Assembly: GCF_009832865.1 (NCBI RefSeq)
Contig: NZ_CP047130.1
Span: forward strand, 4,402,001 to 4,466,000
Origin: Colwellia sp. 20A7
Lineage (GTDB): Bacteria > Pseudomonadota > Gammaproteobacteria > Enterobacterales > Alteromonadaceae
Reading direction: 5' to 3'
DNA: 64,000 bases
This document shows, piece by piece, positions 8,325-18,213 of this stretch. A program made the translations under genes and the position numbers. Position 1 is the first letter of the stretch; every line of letters starts with the position of its first letter. A model generated the notes under the pieces. It did not search any database, was not told where the DNA came from, and worked only from the letters and a program-made list of their open reading frames with translations.

Positions 8325-9902
8325 ATGAATAAATTGATATCCGGCATGCTATTAGCATTTTTGCTATCTGTACCTATTGTAACTATTCATTATTTTAGCG
8401 CCTATATATTTTCCTCCTTATTGTTGTCGACAATAACCATCGCAATTATAAGCTTTTTATCAATATTTATTATCACTAAGAAAAACCAACCTTCTCTCGA
8501 AAGTACCTCAACAAAAGCATCACAACAAGCGTCAAATCACTTTGCTAATATTGGCGAGCAAATGGGTAATCAGGTCAGTGAGCTTGCGATAAACTCCGCC
8601 GAGATTAGTTTCTTTCTTACTAAATTAAGCGAAGCTATAGAAAAATCCAGTGACGATGTTGACCGTCTAGCCACAGCAGCTGAAGAAATGTCAATGAATA
8701 GCAAACAAATACATGACAATGCTGAGCTAGCCTCACAACAATCTAACCAAGCGATGAATGCAAGTTCATCAAGCTCGCAACAATTACACGATAATATTTC
8801 TGTTGTTAATCTGCTTAGTGAATCAGTCAATAATGCTTCAAGTAAAATTCAATCACTTGAACAAAAAGCATTGGAAATACAGAGTATTACTGATGTCATT
8901 GATGGCATTTCTTCCCAAACAAATTTATTATCATTGAATGCGGCAATTGAGGCCGCTAGAGCGGGAGAACAAGGACGAGGGTTTGCTGTTGTTGCCGATG
9001 AAGTACGAGCATTAGCCGGTAAAACAGCTAACGCTACCCAGCAAATAGGTGAAATGCTAAAACAAATTAGCCAAGAAACTAACGAAACCACTACCGTTAT
9101 GACCACAATAGTGAGTCAAACTGACAGTGTTGTGACAACCTTACAAGACTTGTCACAATCATTTACTGATATAGATAACTTAATGGCGGATTCATCTGCT
9201 GCTAGTAACCAAATTAGTCATGCGCTACAAGAACAAGATTTGGCCGCTGCTGAAATATCAACCTCTGTTGTTAGTTTGCATGACTTTCTTGTTGATAAAA
9301 GCCGTGAAACTCAGCATATTTCAACGCAAGCGCAAACACTATCTAACAGTACAGAATCGATTTTTGTACACCTATCAGAATTTGATAACAATACGCCAAT
9401 CAATAACATGTGCAAACAAGCTGAACTAGCAGCTCAAAAGGTCGGCGAGCTTTTTGAGCAAAGCATTACGTCTAACAAAATATCACAACAACAACTTTTT
9501 GATTTTAATTATAAGCCTTTAGGAAATAGTATTCCGGAAAAATTCACAACAAGTTTTGATAGCTTTACTGATCAGAATCTACCTCAAATTCAAGAACCTT
9601 TGTTGCAAGAATTCAATGATATGATTTATGCCGGTGCTGTTGATATTAATGGCTATTTTCCAACGCACAATAAATGTTTTTCTAAGCCACTAACCGGCAA
9701 CCCTGAAACTGATATGGTTAATAATAGAACCAAGCGATTATTTACTGATCCTACAGGTATACGTTGTGGCCAACACACCGACAAATTTTTATTACAAACT
9801 TACAAACGTGATACAGGTGAAATAATGCATGATGTGTCTGCTCCTATTTTCATAAACGGCAAACATTGGGGCGGCTTTAGAATCGGTTTTAAAGCAAAAT
9901 AA
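8325..9902 (+). CDS. Methyl-accepting chemotaxis protein with a C-terminal cytoplasmic sensor-like domain
   Basis: A 525-residue chemoreceptor. Two closely spaced membrane helices (about 5-25 and 29-51) leave almost no periplasmic loop. The signalling hairpin tip (about 196-235) includes [20 protein letters not shown] and [13 protein letters not shown], which contacts CheA and CheW. After the coiled coil, a further domain of about 150 residues (about 375-525) ends with NRTKRLF and HWGGFRIGF, a Cache/PAS-like pattern I know from other cytoplasmic-sensing MCPs. Sensing therefore probably happens in the cytoplasm at the C-terminal end, an inversion of the usual order. The ligand is unknown. The start ATG follows AAAGG. 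Confidence 0.88.
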   Translation: MNKLISGMLLAFLLSVPIVTIHYFSAYIFSSLLLSTITIAIISFLSIFIITKKNQPSLESTSTKASQQASNHFANIGEQMGNQVSELAINSAEISFFLTKLSEAIEKSSDDVDRLATAAEEMSMNSKQIHDNAELASQQSNQAMNASSSSSQQLHDNISVVNLLSESVNNASSKIQSLEQKALEIQSITDVIDGISSQTNLLSLNAAIEAARAGEQGRGFAVVADEVRALAGKTANATQQIGEMLKQISQETNETTTVMTTIVSQTDSVVTTLQDLSQSFTDIDNLMADSSAASNQISHALQEQDLAAAEISTSVVSLHDFLVDKSRETQHISTQAQTLSNSTESIFVHLSEFDNNTPINNMCKQAELAAQKVGELFEQSITSNKISQQQLFDFNYKPLGNSIPEKFTTSFDSFTDQNLPQIQEPLLQEFNDMIYAGAVDINGYFPTHNKCFSKPLTGNPETDMVNNRTKRLFTDPTGIRCGQHTDKFLLQTYKRDTGEIMHDVSAPIFINGKHWGGFRIGFKAK

Positions 9903-10035
9903 TAACTTGTATTTATTACCATTCTATACACTTCATTTACTACCTAGGTTGTAAATATAATTAATTAATGGCTCATAACATTAACCGTAATAATGATTGA
10001 GCTATCAACTCAAATTAAATCAAAAAATCTTACTT

Positions 10036-10062
10036 TTGTGGTAAAACTTCTCTTTACCACAA
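10036..10062 (+). terminator. Stem-loop terminator in the MCP-porin gap
   Basis: A perfect 10-bp stem (10036-10045 with 10053-10062) with a 7-nt loop, about 130 bp after the chemoreceptor stop. The rest of the 390-bp gap (9903-10293) is A/T-rich and shows no gene; it presumably holds the porin promoter. Confidence 0.5.
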
Positions 10063-10293
10063 CAATAATTTAATTAATACTTATGCGCTAGACTAAAGTA
10101 TAAGGCTAAAAATCACCTCTTTAGACTTATGTCTAATTTCTTTAAGTACATATTAACCTTACCTTACCTTAAGACTCGAATGAACACTTAATCCATGCCG
10201 TATTGAAAAGTAGAGAAAAAATTCTGCTTTTATAATAAAAATAATTAATACAACAAATAATATTGCCTTAGGCAGATAAAATGGGGAAACATA

Positions 10294-11349
10294 ATGTTTA
10301 AAATTCAAAAAAGTAAAACCTTGTTAGCGGCCGGCCTTTTAACTATGGCTAGCGCTGCGAATGCAGGCTACACCTTCGATCTTTCTGACGATGATAAATT
10401 AACCTTTGGTGGATATATTAAAGTTGATGCTCGCTACACCGATGGTGACGTTTCTCCTACAGATTATTGGTACGGTAGTGGCTCACCTACTGCAGAAGGT
10501 GGTACTTCAAACTTTGGTATTGCAGTAAATGAAACCCGCTTTAATACTAAATATGTACATGGCGATGTTACTGGTTTTATTGAAATGGACTTTTATGGTG
10601 ATGCAGTTTCAGGCGGTGGTAATGAAATAGTATCTAATTCATCTAACCCGCGTTTACGCCATGCTTTTATTCAATATAAAAGTATCTTAGTGGGTCAAAC
10701 ATGGACAACATTTCAAAACACTAGCTCACTAGCTGAAGCCGCTGATTTCGGTGGGCCATTAAATGCTTCTGCTTTCATCAGACAAGGTCAAATCCGTTAT
10801 ACCAACGGTGGTTTACAACTATCTTTAGAAAATCCACATTCTGATAAAGGTGATAGTAGCCAAGATTCTATTCCAGATTTCATCGCTAAATATACCTTTA
10901 AAGGTGACTGGGGTAACGTGTCAGTGTCTGGTTTAGCACGTCAATTAAATACCGTGGGCGGTAGTACAGAATCTGCTTTAGGTTTTGGTATCGCTGGTCG
11001 AATTAAAACTATTGGAAAAGATGATTTCCGCTTCCAAGTGCATGGTGGTAACACTGGACGCTACGTTGGTGTAGTTGCTGCTAGAGATTTAGTTGGCGAG
11101 AAAGCAGAAAAAACCACTTCATTCATGATGGCTTATCGTCATTTCTGGACTGATGATATGCGTTCAACGGTATTTTATGGAAGTACAGATGCCGATTTAG
11201 CCGATACAAAACGTAATCACGTTGCTGTTAACTTATTTAAAGATATAACCAAACAGCTTTCATTTGGTGCTGAACTTGGTAACTTCGAAATGGATGAACT
11301 TGACAGAGATTCAACATACTTTCAATTATCAGCTAAATACGTTTTATAG
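10294..11349 (+). CDS. DcaP-like outer-membrane porin
   Basis: A 351-residue beta-barrel protein. The signal peptide runs to about residue 24 (ASAANA, then GYTF). The mature part has the DcaP pattern: an opening FGGYIKVDARYTDG strand, NETRFNTKY, GFIEMDFYGDA, the LRHAFIQYK-LVGQTWTTFQ strand-loop-strand, and aromatic C-terminal strands ending in YVL. DcaP-type porins pass small anionic solutes such as dicarboxylates; the substrate here is not known. The start follows GGGGA, and a strong terminator follows the gene, so it is monocistronic. The long A/T-rich leader and ideal ribosome binding site suggest high expression. Confidence 0.85.
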   Translation: MFKIQKSKTLLAAGLLTMASAANAGYTFDLSDDDKLTFGGYIKVDARYTDGDVSPTDYWYGSGSPTAEGGTSNFGIAVNETRFNTKYVHGDVTGFIEMDFYGDAVSGGGNEIVSNSSNPRLRHAFIQYKSILVGQTWTTFQNTSSLAEAADFGGPLNASAFIRQGQIRYTNGGLQLSLENPHSDKGDSSQDSIPDFIAKYTFKGDWGNVSVSGLARQLNTVGGSTESALGFGIAGRIKTIGKDDFRFQVHGGNTGRYVGVVAARDLVGEKAEKTTSFMMAYRHFWTDDMRSTVFYGSTDADLADTKRNHVAVNLFKDITKQLSFGAELGNFEMDELDRDSTYFQLSAKYVL

Positions 11350-11387
11350 TATTTAAAACGAACAAATCATATTAACTTGCGTTAGTT

Positions 11388-11435
11388 AACCTCCCATTGA
11401 GGTTATTTTGAGGAAGCTTTTGCTTCCTCTTTTTT
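11388..11435 (+). terminator. Tandem terminator hairpins after the porin gene
   Basis: A small hairpin (6-bp stem, 11388-11393 with 11399-11404) is followed by a perfect 8-bp G/C-containing stem (11410-11417 with 11422-11429, TTTT loop) and a run of T. This is a textbook intrinsic terminator. Confidence 0.85.
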
Positions 11436-11586
11436 GTGCAACGAATAATATTCAAAGCGATATCTCCAACTCTATCTATTAGTCATAAAAACGACTATAA
11501 ACAGCTAATATCCTGATGATTTCTATGTAGGTAATATCTATAAGAGGCTATACTAACTTAATAGCTTTTCTTTCAAAGAGGTTTCT

Positions 11587-13221
11587 ATGCGACTTTTACG
11601 TAAATTCACTATCCAGCAACGCCTGATATTACTTTTGGCATTAGTTTTATCTGGCTTTATTATTCTCAGCTCAATTAGCTTGTCTCAAGCATATCAATCA
11701 TTATTAAAGCAAAAGTACAATGCGAATCAGCAAGTTGTTGAAACTGCATACGGTGTAGTAGAACATTTTCATCAGCAACAAAGCGATGGGCTTTTAAGTG
11801 AAGAGCAAGCCAAAACGCAAGCGATGCAAGTGCTTAACAGCCTTAGATATGAAGACAATAATTATTTTTGGATAAATGATTTTACACCTCGCATAATTAT
11901 TCACCCGATCACACCAGCATTAAATGGTAAAGACGTTAGTACCACAAAAGATCCAGATGGAACCCTCCTATTTATTAATATGGTCAATGTCGTGCTAGAC
12001 AAAGGTCAAGGCTTTGTCCCTTATAAATGGCCTAAACCTGGCATTGACAAGCCGGTAAATAAAATATCATTTGTTAAAGGATTTACGCCTTGGCAATGGA
12101 TTATTGGATCGGGTACCTATATTGATGATGTAGATACTATATTTGAAACTCAGCGAAATTCATTACTGACTTATGTCTTTATCTTAATATTACTTATCAC
12201 CCTTCTCGGTTATATTATCGGTAAAAGTATTATTGCGCCAACCAACGAAGCTTCAGACCTAATGAAAGATATTGCTGAAGGAGATGGCGATTTAACTCGT
12301 ACTTTAGATGAAAAAGCACAAGATGAAATTTCACGTTTAGCGCACTATTTTAATGAGTTTACGACTAAAATGCGTGACTCCCTTGCCGATGTAGCAAACA
12401 ACGCTAATATTGTACTTAGCCGTGCACAATCAGTTGCAAATGCCAGTGAAAGTGCACAGTTATTAACACAAAATCAGAGTGATATAACGACGCAAGTCGC
12501 TACTGCAATGGAGCAAATGACTTCTCAAATACGTGATGTAAGCAATAATGCTTCCGCTGCTGAAAATGCCGCCAATGATGCGCAAAAGAACACCAACCAA
12601 GGAAAAGAGATCATTTCAAATACCATCACGCAGATGCAGTCCTTATCAACCAATATTGATGGCGTTTCGCAAGTCGTAACTAGCCTTGCCGCTGAGAGTG
12701 TTAATATTGGTTCAGTACTTGATGTAATTCGTGGGATTGCTGAACAAACCAACCTGTTAGCACTCAATGCCGCTATTGAAGCCGCCAGAGCTGGAGAGCA
12801 AGGTCGTGGTTTTGCTGTCGTAGCTGATGAAGTACGAACGCTTGCGAATAGAACAGAGCAAAGTACCAATGAAATACAGCAAATGATTCAAAAATTACAA
12901 GCCGGTGCGCAAGAAGCAGTCGCGGCAGTACAAGTTAGCCAAGATATTTCTAACCAAACTGTAGAACAAACGAGTAAAGCCAATGATGCTTTATCTGAAA
13001 TAGATAAACTAATGGAACTAATTTCTGAAATGAATACTCAGATAGCACGAGCGACAGAGCAACAGACTCAAGCAGCTGATGAAGTCAATTTACGTATTAA
13101 TGATTTGGCCGGGATGACAGATGAATCTTTAGCAACATCAGAGTCTCTTTTAGACGCTAGTTCAGAATTAAGAGCCAGTAGCCATAGTATGTCAGAAGTA
13201 GTTGGACGTTTTAAGTTTTAA
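11587..13221 (+). CDS. Methyl-accepting chemotaxis protein with a single periplasmic Cache domain
   Basis: A 544-residue chemoreceptor in classical order. Membrane helix 1 is at about 12-32, a periplasmic single-Cache (sCache_2-like) domain spans about 35-188 with NNYFWINDF and WQWIIGSGTYIDDV, and helix 2 is at about 193-213. A HAMP region follows (about 213-265), then the cytoplasmic signalling coiled coil. The hairpin tip, [20 protein letters not shown] with [13 protein letters not shown], is at about 380-420. The Cache type is commonly used for small organic acids, but the ligand cannot be named. The ATG follows GAGG. There is no T-rich terminator on the plus strand just downstream. Confidence 0.92.
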   Translation: MRLLRKFTIQQRLILLLALVLSGFIILSSISLSQAYQSLLKQKYNANQQVVETAYGVVEHFHQQQSDGLLSEEQAKTQAMQVLNSLRYEDNNYFWINDFTPRIIIHPITPALNGKDVSTTKDPDGTLLFINMVNVVLDKGQGFVPYKWPKPGIDKPVNKISFVKGFTPWQWIIGSGTYIDDVDTIFETQRNSLLTYVFILILLITLLGYIIGKSIIAPTNEASDLMKDIAEGDGDLTRTLDEKAQDEISRLAHYFNEFTTKMRDSLADVANNANIVLSRAQSVANASESAQLLTQNQSDITTQVATAMEQMTSQIRDVSNNASAAENAANDAQKNTNQGKEIISNTITQMQSLSTNIDGVSQVVTSLAAESVNIGSVLDVIRGIAEQTNLLALNAAIEAARAGEQGRGFAVVADEVRTLANRTEQSTNEIQQMIQKLQAGAQEAVAAVQVSQDISNQTVEQTSKANDALSEIDKLMELISEMNTQIARATEQQTQAADEVNLRINDLAGMTDESLATSESLLDASSELRASSHSMSEVVGRFKF

Positions 13222-13254
13222 GTTTTAAGTAAAGCAGCATAAATATCAAACTAC

Positions 13255-13457
13255 TAAAATAAAAAAACCAGTACTCACAAACTGTAAGTACTGGTAAAAC
13301 CATCAAAAATTTTCAATCGACTGACCCAAAGGAATAAGTTGAATCAATGTGTAAAGAAGAAACTTGATGATTATGTGTCCTGAGGCATAATCACCAAGCT
13401 ACCACCTTACTCCATTAGTTAAAGCGCCTGAGAGAGCATTCACTTGCCTCAACCAAC
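13255..13457 (-). ncRNA. Candidate Fur-regulated RyhB-like small RNA
   Basis: A minus-strand unit of about 200 nt between a chemoreceptor gene and tex. It starts about 7 nt past a near-consensus promoter (TTGACT, 17 bp, TATCAT) overlapped by a Fur-box-like sequence and ends at a perfect 9-bp hairpin followed by seven U. Inside is a 13-bp hairpin (13363-13375 with 13386-13398, one G-U pair) and, on the RNA strand, CACATTGATTC (13341-13351), which resembles the CACATTGCTTC core of E. coli RyhB as I recall it. No convincing open frame is present. RyhB-type RNAs repress iron-using proteins under iron limitation. Homology is inferred, not tested; the promoter and terminator are seen directly. Confidence 0.65.
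13261..13295 (-). terminator. Intrinsic terminator of the candidate small RNA
   Basis: A perfect 9-bp stem (13267-13275 with 13287-13295), 11-nt loop. The T run lies on the minus strand (seven A at 13261-13267 on the plus strand), so it ends minus-strand transcripts and not the chemoreceptor gene. Confidence 0.8.
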
Positions 13458-13461
13458 ATAC

Positions 13462-13492
13462 AAATGATAATGATTTTCATTTACGTAGTCAA
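13462..13492 (-). promoter_or_regulatory. Sigma-70 promoter overlapped by a Fur-box-like operator
   Basis: On the minus strand, -35 TTGACT (13487-13492) and -10 TATCAT (13464-13469) are separated by exactly 17 bp; each differs from consensus by one base. The plus strand reads GATAATGATTTTCATTTAC, matching 15 of 19 positions of the Fur consensus, and covers the -10 element and most of the spacer. Confidence 0.7.
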
Positions 13493-13622
13493 CTGTTATT
13501 TTCATTAATTTAAAATATTTTTTAGCGACTAATATAAATAATCATAATGGCTAATCTCACCAAAACTATCATTATTCAATGCAGTGGGTAGTACAACGCC
13601 AATAGCGTCTGAAGGGAGGTGT

Positions 13623-13654
13623 TAAGCCACTTATTAAAGATACTAAGTGGCTTA
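13623..13654 (-). terminator. Stem-loop after tex
   Basis: A perfect 11-bp stem (13623-13633 with 13644-13654) and a 10-nt loop, 26 bp past the tex stop. It has no T tract on the minus strand, so termination there is only likely. Confidence 0.4.
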
Positions 13655-13679
13655 TTAAGATAAGCAGCCTAAAGTAAGC

Positions 13680-16088
13680 TTATTTTTTTAACTTGGCAAA
13701 AGCATCAGCAAAAGCATTGCCCATAACGGCATTTTCCACTTTTTGGCTTTTAGGTTTATGCGGCTTTCTTTGCGTAGCTTCTTGAGATTTATTATTGTGA
13801 TGTTGAGGCTTGTTATTTTGCGGTTTATGTTGAGTACTTGCCCTTTCAGGTTTTGCCTGACCACTCCCATCGTTTTTACTCACACTATCATCTAAACGCA
13901 TAGTTAAACTAATACGTTTACGAGCTGCATCAACTTCCACGACTTTAACTTTAACTATTTCGCCTGCCTTTATTATTTCTCGTGGATCACTGATAAATTT
14001 ATCAGTAATTGCCGAAATATGTACTAAACCATCTTGATGTACCCCAACGTCAATAAATGCACCAAAATTAGCAACGTTCGAAACAACACCCTCAAGCACC
14101 ATACCAACTTCTAAGTCAGCTATATTATTAACACCATCAGCAAAAGTCGCTGTTTTAAATTCAGGTCTAGGATCACGATTTGGCTTGATCAGCTCTTTAA
14201 TAATCTCGTTAATTGTCACTTCACCAAATTGCTCAGTTGCCAACTCGCTAATATTAACCTGCTGTAATTGCTCTGCGCTATTAAGTAAGTCGGCACTATC
14301 AATATTAAGTTGCTTAATAATATTTTCGACAATAAGGTAAGTTTCTGGATGAACAGCACACTGGTCAAGCGGGTTATCACCACCACTAATACGTAAAAAC
14401 CCTGCCGCTTGTTCAAAAGCTTTCGGTCCTAAACGAGCCACTTTCTTTAGCTGTTTTCTATTACTAAAAGCACCCTGCTCATCACGAAATTGAACAATAT
14501 TATTTGCCATCGTTTTATTTAAACCAGCAACGCGTGTTAATAATGCTACTGAAGCTGAATTTAAATCGACACCGACTGCATTCACACAATCTTCGACAAC
14601 ATCATCAAGGCTTTGACTGAGCTGACTTTGGCTAACATCATGCTGATATTGACCAACACCAATAGCTTTGGGATCAATCTTAACTAACTCGGCTAATGGG
14701 TCTTGTAAACGTCTTGCGATAGACACGGCGCCACGTATTGAAACATCAAGGTCAGGAAACTCTTTAGCTGCGAATTCAGAGGCAGAATAAACCGATGCCC
14801 CGGCCTCGCTTACTATCATTTTTTTCGGTTTTGCTAACCCCGTAGTAGAGTCAAATTGCGCAATAACCTCACTGACTAACTTATCGCTTTCACGTGATCC
14901 AGTACCATTACCGATCGCAATCAATTCAACTTTATACTGACGGCATACATTTACTAAGGTACGTACTGATTTATCCCAATGGTTTTGGGGTGCGTGAGGG
15001 AAAATAGTGATGGTATGAAGTAATTTACCCGTGGCATCTACAATTGCAATTTTACAACCTGTACGTAAACCGGGATCTAAACCTAGTGTTACTTTCGCCC
15101 CAGCAGGTGCTGCCATTAATAAGTCTGATAAATTTTCAGCAAACACTTTAATTGCTTGTCGCTCGGCCTGTTCACGTAACTGCGTTAAAATTTCATTACT
15201 TAAACTAACACTCAATTTACTTTTCCAGGCTAAACGGACCGTACTCGTTAAAAAGCTAGCCGCTTTTTGCTGTGTTAATCGTAATGTTAAATGGTCATTA
15301 ATAATTTGTTCAGCACTAGAAACGGTACCTTTTTCTTGACTAGGATCAACATCAATTTTTAACTGTAAAAAGCCCTCATTACGGCCACGCAACATAGCCA
15401 GCATACGATGTGAAGGGACTGTTTTTAATTTTTCACTGTGTTCAAAGTAGTCTCTGAATTTAATACCTTCTTTATCTTTACCCTTCACAACCTTACTGGT
15501 TAAATGTGCTTGCTTAAGGATATGGCTACGCAGTTTTTGTAATAGGTTAGCGTCTTCAGTAAAACGTTCAGCCAAAATAGCACTAGCGCCAGCTAATATA
15601 GCTTCTATATCATCAAAGCCTGCATCCTTTGTAACGACAGTAGATAAATAGGTTTGCGCTTCTTGCTCAGGATCAAGCTGCCAATTGTTAAAGAGGCTAT
15701 TCGCTAATGGCTCAATACCCGCTTCAATAGCAATTTGCCCTTTAGTACGACGCTTAGGCTTGTAAGGCAAATATAAATCTTCTAGTCGAGTTTTATTATC
15801 AGCACTGTTAATTTGTTTAGCTAACTCTGCAGTCAATTTATCCTGCTGTTTTATGCTGGTTAAGATAACTTGGCGTCGAGCTTCTAAATCACGAAGGTAA
15901 ACCAATCGAGTTGCTAGCTCACGCAAGTGATTATCATCTAAACCTTCTGTTGCCTCTTTTCTATAACGAGCAATAAAAGGTACGGTTGACCCATCATCTA
16001 ATAAGTTAATAGCGGCATTAATTTGAGAGGTTTTAACTTTAAGTTCTTGAGCGATTTGCTCACTGATTTGCTCGGCAATAGCTGACAT
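13680..16088 (-). CDS. tex: Tex family transcription accessory / RNA-binding protein
   Basis: An 802-residue cytoplasmic protein, slightly longer than E. coli YhgF (773). In order: an N-terminal helical Tex domain with [16 protein letters not shown] (about 34-50), a YqgF/RNase H-like domain beginning [17 protein letters not shown] (about 330-350), helix-hairpin-helix repeats (VGVDLNSAS..., [17 protein letters not shown], about 495-560), and an S1 RNA-binding domain, [18 protein letters not shown] and onward (about 650-725). A Lys/Gln/His/Asn-rich tail of about 60 residues follows and accounts for the extra length. Tex binds nucleic acid and affects transcription of some virulence and stress genes in other bacteria. 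It is a single-gene unit. Confidence 0.95.
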   Translation of the reverse strand: MSAIAEQISEQIAQELKVKTSQINAAINLLDDGSTVPFIARYRKEATEGLDDNHLRELATRLVYLRDLEARRQVILTSIKQQDKLTAELAKQINSADNKTRLEDLYLPYKPKRRTKGQIAIEAGIEPLANSLFNNWQLDPEQEAQTYLSTVVTKDAGFDDIEAILAGASAILAERFTEDANLLQKLRSHILKQAHLTSKVVKGKDKEGIKFRDYFEHSEKLKTVPSHRMLAMLRGRNEGFLQLKIDVDPSQEKGTVSSAEQIINDHLTLRLTQQKAASFLTSTVRLAWKSKLSVSLSNEILTQLREQAERQAIKVFAENLSDLLMAAPAGAKVTLGLDPGLRTGCKIAIVDATGKLLHTITIFPHAPQNHWDKSVRTLVNVCRQYKVELIAIGNGTGSRESDKLVSEVIAQFDSTTGLAKPKKMIVSEAGASVYSASEFAAKEFPDLDVSIRGAVSIARRLQDPLAELVKIDPKAIGVGQYQHDVSQSQLSQSLDDVVEDCVNAVGVDLNSASVALLTRVAGLNKTMANNIVQFRDEQGAFSNRKQLKKVARLGPKAFEQAAGFLRISGGDNPLDQCAVHPETYLIVENIIKQLNIDSADLLNSAEQLQQVNISELATEQFGEVTINEIIKELIKPNRDPRPEFKTATFADGVNNIADLEVGMVLEGVVSNVANFGAFIDVGVHQDGLVHISAITDKFISDPREIIKAGEIVKVKVVEVDAARKRISLTMRLDDSVSKNDGSGQAKPERASTQHKPQNNKPQHHNNKSQEATQRKPHKPKSQKVENAVMGNAFADAFAKLKK

Positions 16089-16219
16089 TGATTTACAGTT
16101 CCAACGTTAAATAAATAAGTGTTTTTCAATAGTAGCAAATCATACCAGAAAGTCGCTTTGTCGAATAACTACTAATATGCATTTAACTACTTTTGTACAA
16201 AATATAAGTGTATCAAAAA

Positions 16220-16247
16220 AGTATTTAGCACTTTGGTGCTAAATACT
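16220..16247 (-). terminator. Orphan intrinsic terminator facing the minus strand
   Basis: A perfect 12-bp stem (16220-16231 with 16236-16247), 4-nt loop, followed on the minus strand by a T run. The nearest minus-strand gene starts downstream (tex, 16088), so nothing obvious is being ended. The 16089-16481 gap also contains a near-perfect hairpin built on TGCGCGC and GCGCGCA (about 16391-16426) in the leader of the next plus-strand gene. No gene is supported in this gap. Confidence 0.6.
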
Positions 16248-16481
16248 AAATAGCTTATACAAGTTAATATACGAAGTAATAAACACTTTAGAATGACAAG
16301 AATTAAATTAATAAAATAGCACAAACAAAAAACGTTACCTGAGATAATGGTTACTCGCCACATAGGTGAATTTATCTTATTCTTATGTTGCGATAATGCG
16401 CGCAGTATCACTGGCGCGCATTTATCAATGGATAGCGCTTAAACAGCACAATAATTTAAAGAAAGTTAAAGAGGATTGAAG

Positions 16482-16844
16482 ATGACAATAACTAAAGGTG
16501 AAAAGACACGTCGACAAGTAATGGGTGAAGATTTCGTTGATCGAGCTTTAAAGAATTCCGATGAATTTGCACAACCTATGCAAGACTTCATCAATGATCA
16601 TGGCTGGAGCTCAACCTGGCAACGAGGCGGAATAGACCTTAAAACGCGCAGTTTAGTTACAATAGCCATGCTTGCTGCATTAAGAACACCACAAGAGTTA
16701 AAAGGTCACATTCGCGGCGCACTTAATAATGGTGCTACAATTGAAGAGATACGTGAAGTCCTACTTCATAGTGCAGTATATTGCGGAGCCCCTGCAGCAC
16801 AAGAGGCTTTTCGTGCAGCCAAAGAAGTACTAAACAACGACTAA
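16482..16844 (+). CDS. Carboxymuconolactone decarboxylase family protein
   Basis: A 120-residue protein of the CMD/AhpD-like fold, close in size to PcaC. It carries HIRGALNNGATIEEIREVLL and then HSAVYCGAPAAQEAF, the family's conserved C-terminal half with one Cys (YCG) rather than the CxxC of AhpD. No other protocatechuate-pathway gene is nearby, so a role in aromatic degradation is not supported; an isolated member could do related decarboxylation or redox chemistry. The ATG at 16482 is preferred over an in-frame TTG at 16476 because GAGG sits seven bases before the ATG. A short gap of 27 bp to ogt suggests cotranscription. Confidence 0.8.
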   Translation: MTITKGEKTRRQVMGEDFVDRALKNSDEFAQPMQDFINDHGWSSTWQRGGIDLKTRSLVTIAMLAALRTPQELKGHIRGALNNGATIEEIREVLLHSAVYCGAPAAQEAFRAAKEVLNND

Positions 16845-16871
16845 ATCAACTTAATCAAGGCATACATTGTT

Positions 16872-17387
16872 ATGATCACTAACTCCTTCCTTAGCATTTT
16901 ACCGACCCCATTAGGTGACCTTGCTATTTTTTCAGATAATGAAGCTATTTATCGTGTTAAATTTACCGATCGAGTTAAAGAGCTTGAGTTAATGAATGCC
17001 GATATTTATAAAGAAAACGAAATAACACTATTAGCAAAAAAACAGCTTTCTCAATATTTTAACGGTGAAATAACCACCTTTACTTTACCTTTAACACCTC
17101 AAGGAACGCCATTTAGACAACAAACATGGCAAGCGCTACAAAAGATCCCTTACGGCGAAACTCGTTGTTACAGTGAACAAGCGGAATTAATGAATAATAT
17201 AAAAGCAGTACGTGCTGTTGGTGCTGCCAATGGTGCGAACCCAATTTCTATCATTATTCCTTGTCATAGAGTGATAGGTAAAAATGGTAGCTTAACCGGT
17301 TATGCAGGAGGGTTAGAAAGAAAAGCTTGGCTGTTGAACTTTGAACAAAACGCAGTACACAGCGAACAAGATATTGTATTAAGATAG
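16872..17387 (+). CDS. ogt: Methylated-DNA--protein-cysteine S-methyltransferase
   Basis: A 171-residue suicide repair enzyme that transfers the alkyl group from O6-alkylguanine to its own Cys. The active-site motif IPCHRVIG is present, preceded by VRAVGAANGANPISI and followed by GSLTGYAGGLERKAWLL; an upstream helix-turn-helix part reads GTPFRQQTWQALQKIPYGET. It is of Ogt size and has no Ada-type regulatory domain. It follows the CMD-family gene closely, probably in one transcript. I see no operator indicating adaptive-response control. Confidence 0.93.
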   Translation: MITNSFLSILPTPLGDLAIFSDNEAIYRVKFTDRVKELELMNADIYKENEITLLAKKQLSQYFNGEITTFTLPLTPQGTPFRQQTWQALQKIPYGETRCYSEQAELMNNIKAVRAVGAANGANPISIIIPCHRVIGKNGSLTGYAGGLERKAWLLNFEQNAVHSEQDIVLR

Positions 17388-17516
17388 ACATCATCGCATG
17401 ACCATACTATCAAATAGTAGGAATCATGGCTGATAACTATTTAAAGGTGTATGGTACTTTAGTGGAGTAGGAAACGATGTAACTTTAGCCGACTTTTAAA
17501 TGTTAATAATTAATCG

Positions 17517-17984
17517 TTAATACTTAATACTTAACACGGTCCAATATTTTTCACCTGAAGGTGTACTCACAACCGCTTCATCATCTATTTCTTTTTTTAA
17601 TAAAGCCCGTGCCATAGGTGAATCAATAGAAATGTAATCGTTACGACCAAAAATTTCATCTGGTCCAACTATTTTAAATTTTAAGTGCTCGCCCTCTTCA
17701 TTTTCTAGTTCAACCCAAGCACCAAAAAACACTTTTCCTGCTTGCTGTGCATTGTAATCAATGACCTTAATATCTTCGAGTCGCTTGGTTAAATATCGAA
17801 CTCGACGGTCAATCTCTCTTAGGCGCTTTTTATTATATTGATAGTCCGCATTTTCTGATCGGTCACCTAAACTCGCCGCCCAAGAAACTTTTCTGGTCGT
17901 TTCAGGACGTTCAACTTTCCAAAGGTGTGTTAATTCTTTTTGTAGTAGTTCAAAACCTTCACGGGTAATTAAATTTGTTTTCAC
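17517..17984 (-). CDS. greB: Transcription elongation factor GreB
   Basis: A 155-residue factor that enters the RNA polymerase secondary channel and stimulates cleavage of backtracked RNA. The N-terminal coiled coil carries the acidic tip region SLGDRSENADYQYNKKRLR (tip residues D and E), and the C-terminal FKBP-like domain follows from about residue 80. GreB is favoured over GreA by YQYNKKRLREIDRRVRYL and by the basic profile of the coil. It is divergent from the DUF445 gene with a 230-bp gap containing a large palindrome. Confidence 0.93.
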   Translation of the reverse strand: MKTNLITREGFELLQKELTHLWKVERPETTRKVSWAASLGDRSENADYQYNKKRLREIDRRVRYLTKRLEDIKVIDYNAQQAGKVFFGAWVELENEEGEHLKFKIVGPDEIFGRNDYISIDSPMARALLKKEIDDEAVVSTPSGEKYWTVLSIKY

Positions 17985-18105
17985 GTTGGACTAACCTTGT
18001 AATTTACTCATCAGCTTCTAATTGGTACTTGGCAAATACTTAATACTGACAACGATTTATCAATCATTAAATAAGCCATCATTTTATCTCAGTTATTACT
18101 ATTGG

Positions 18106-18168
18106 TATTATTCTAGCTAAGTGAATTCAATGCTATCATAGCATCGAATTCACTTAGCTAGAATAATA
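18106..18168. repeat. 63-bp near-perfect palindrome between greB and the DUF445 gene
   Basis: Arms 18106-18135 and 18139-18168 (30 bp each) are complementary except at one position, separated by a 3-nt loop. It sits in a divergent promoter region, where a terminator is not expected. It could extrude as a cruciform, bind a dimeric regulator, or be the remains of a palindromic mobile repeat. Confidence 0.85.
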
Positions 18169-18213
18169 GCGACAATAACCCGCTAAACCAAATACCTAAT
18201 CACGGAGCCTTCA

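Noticed and set aside
16187..16411. 74-codon minus-strand open frame
   Set aside because: Composition is that of A/T-rich noncoding DNA, no ribosome binding site, and an intrinsic terminator lies inside it.
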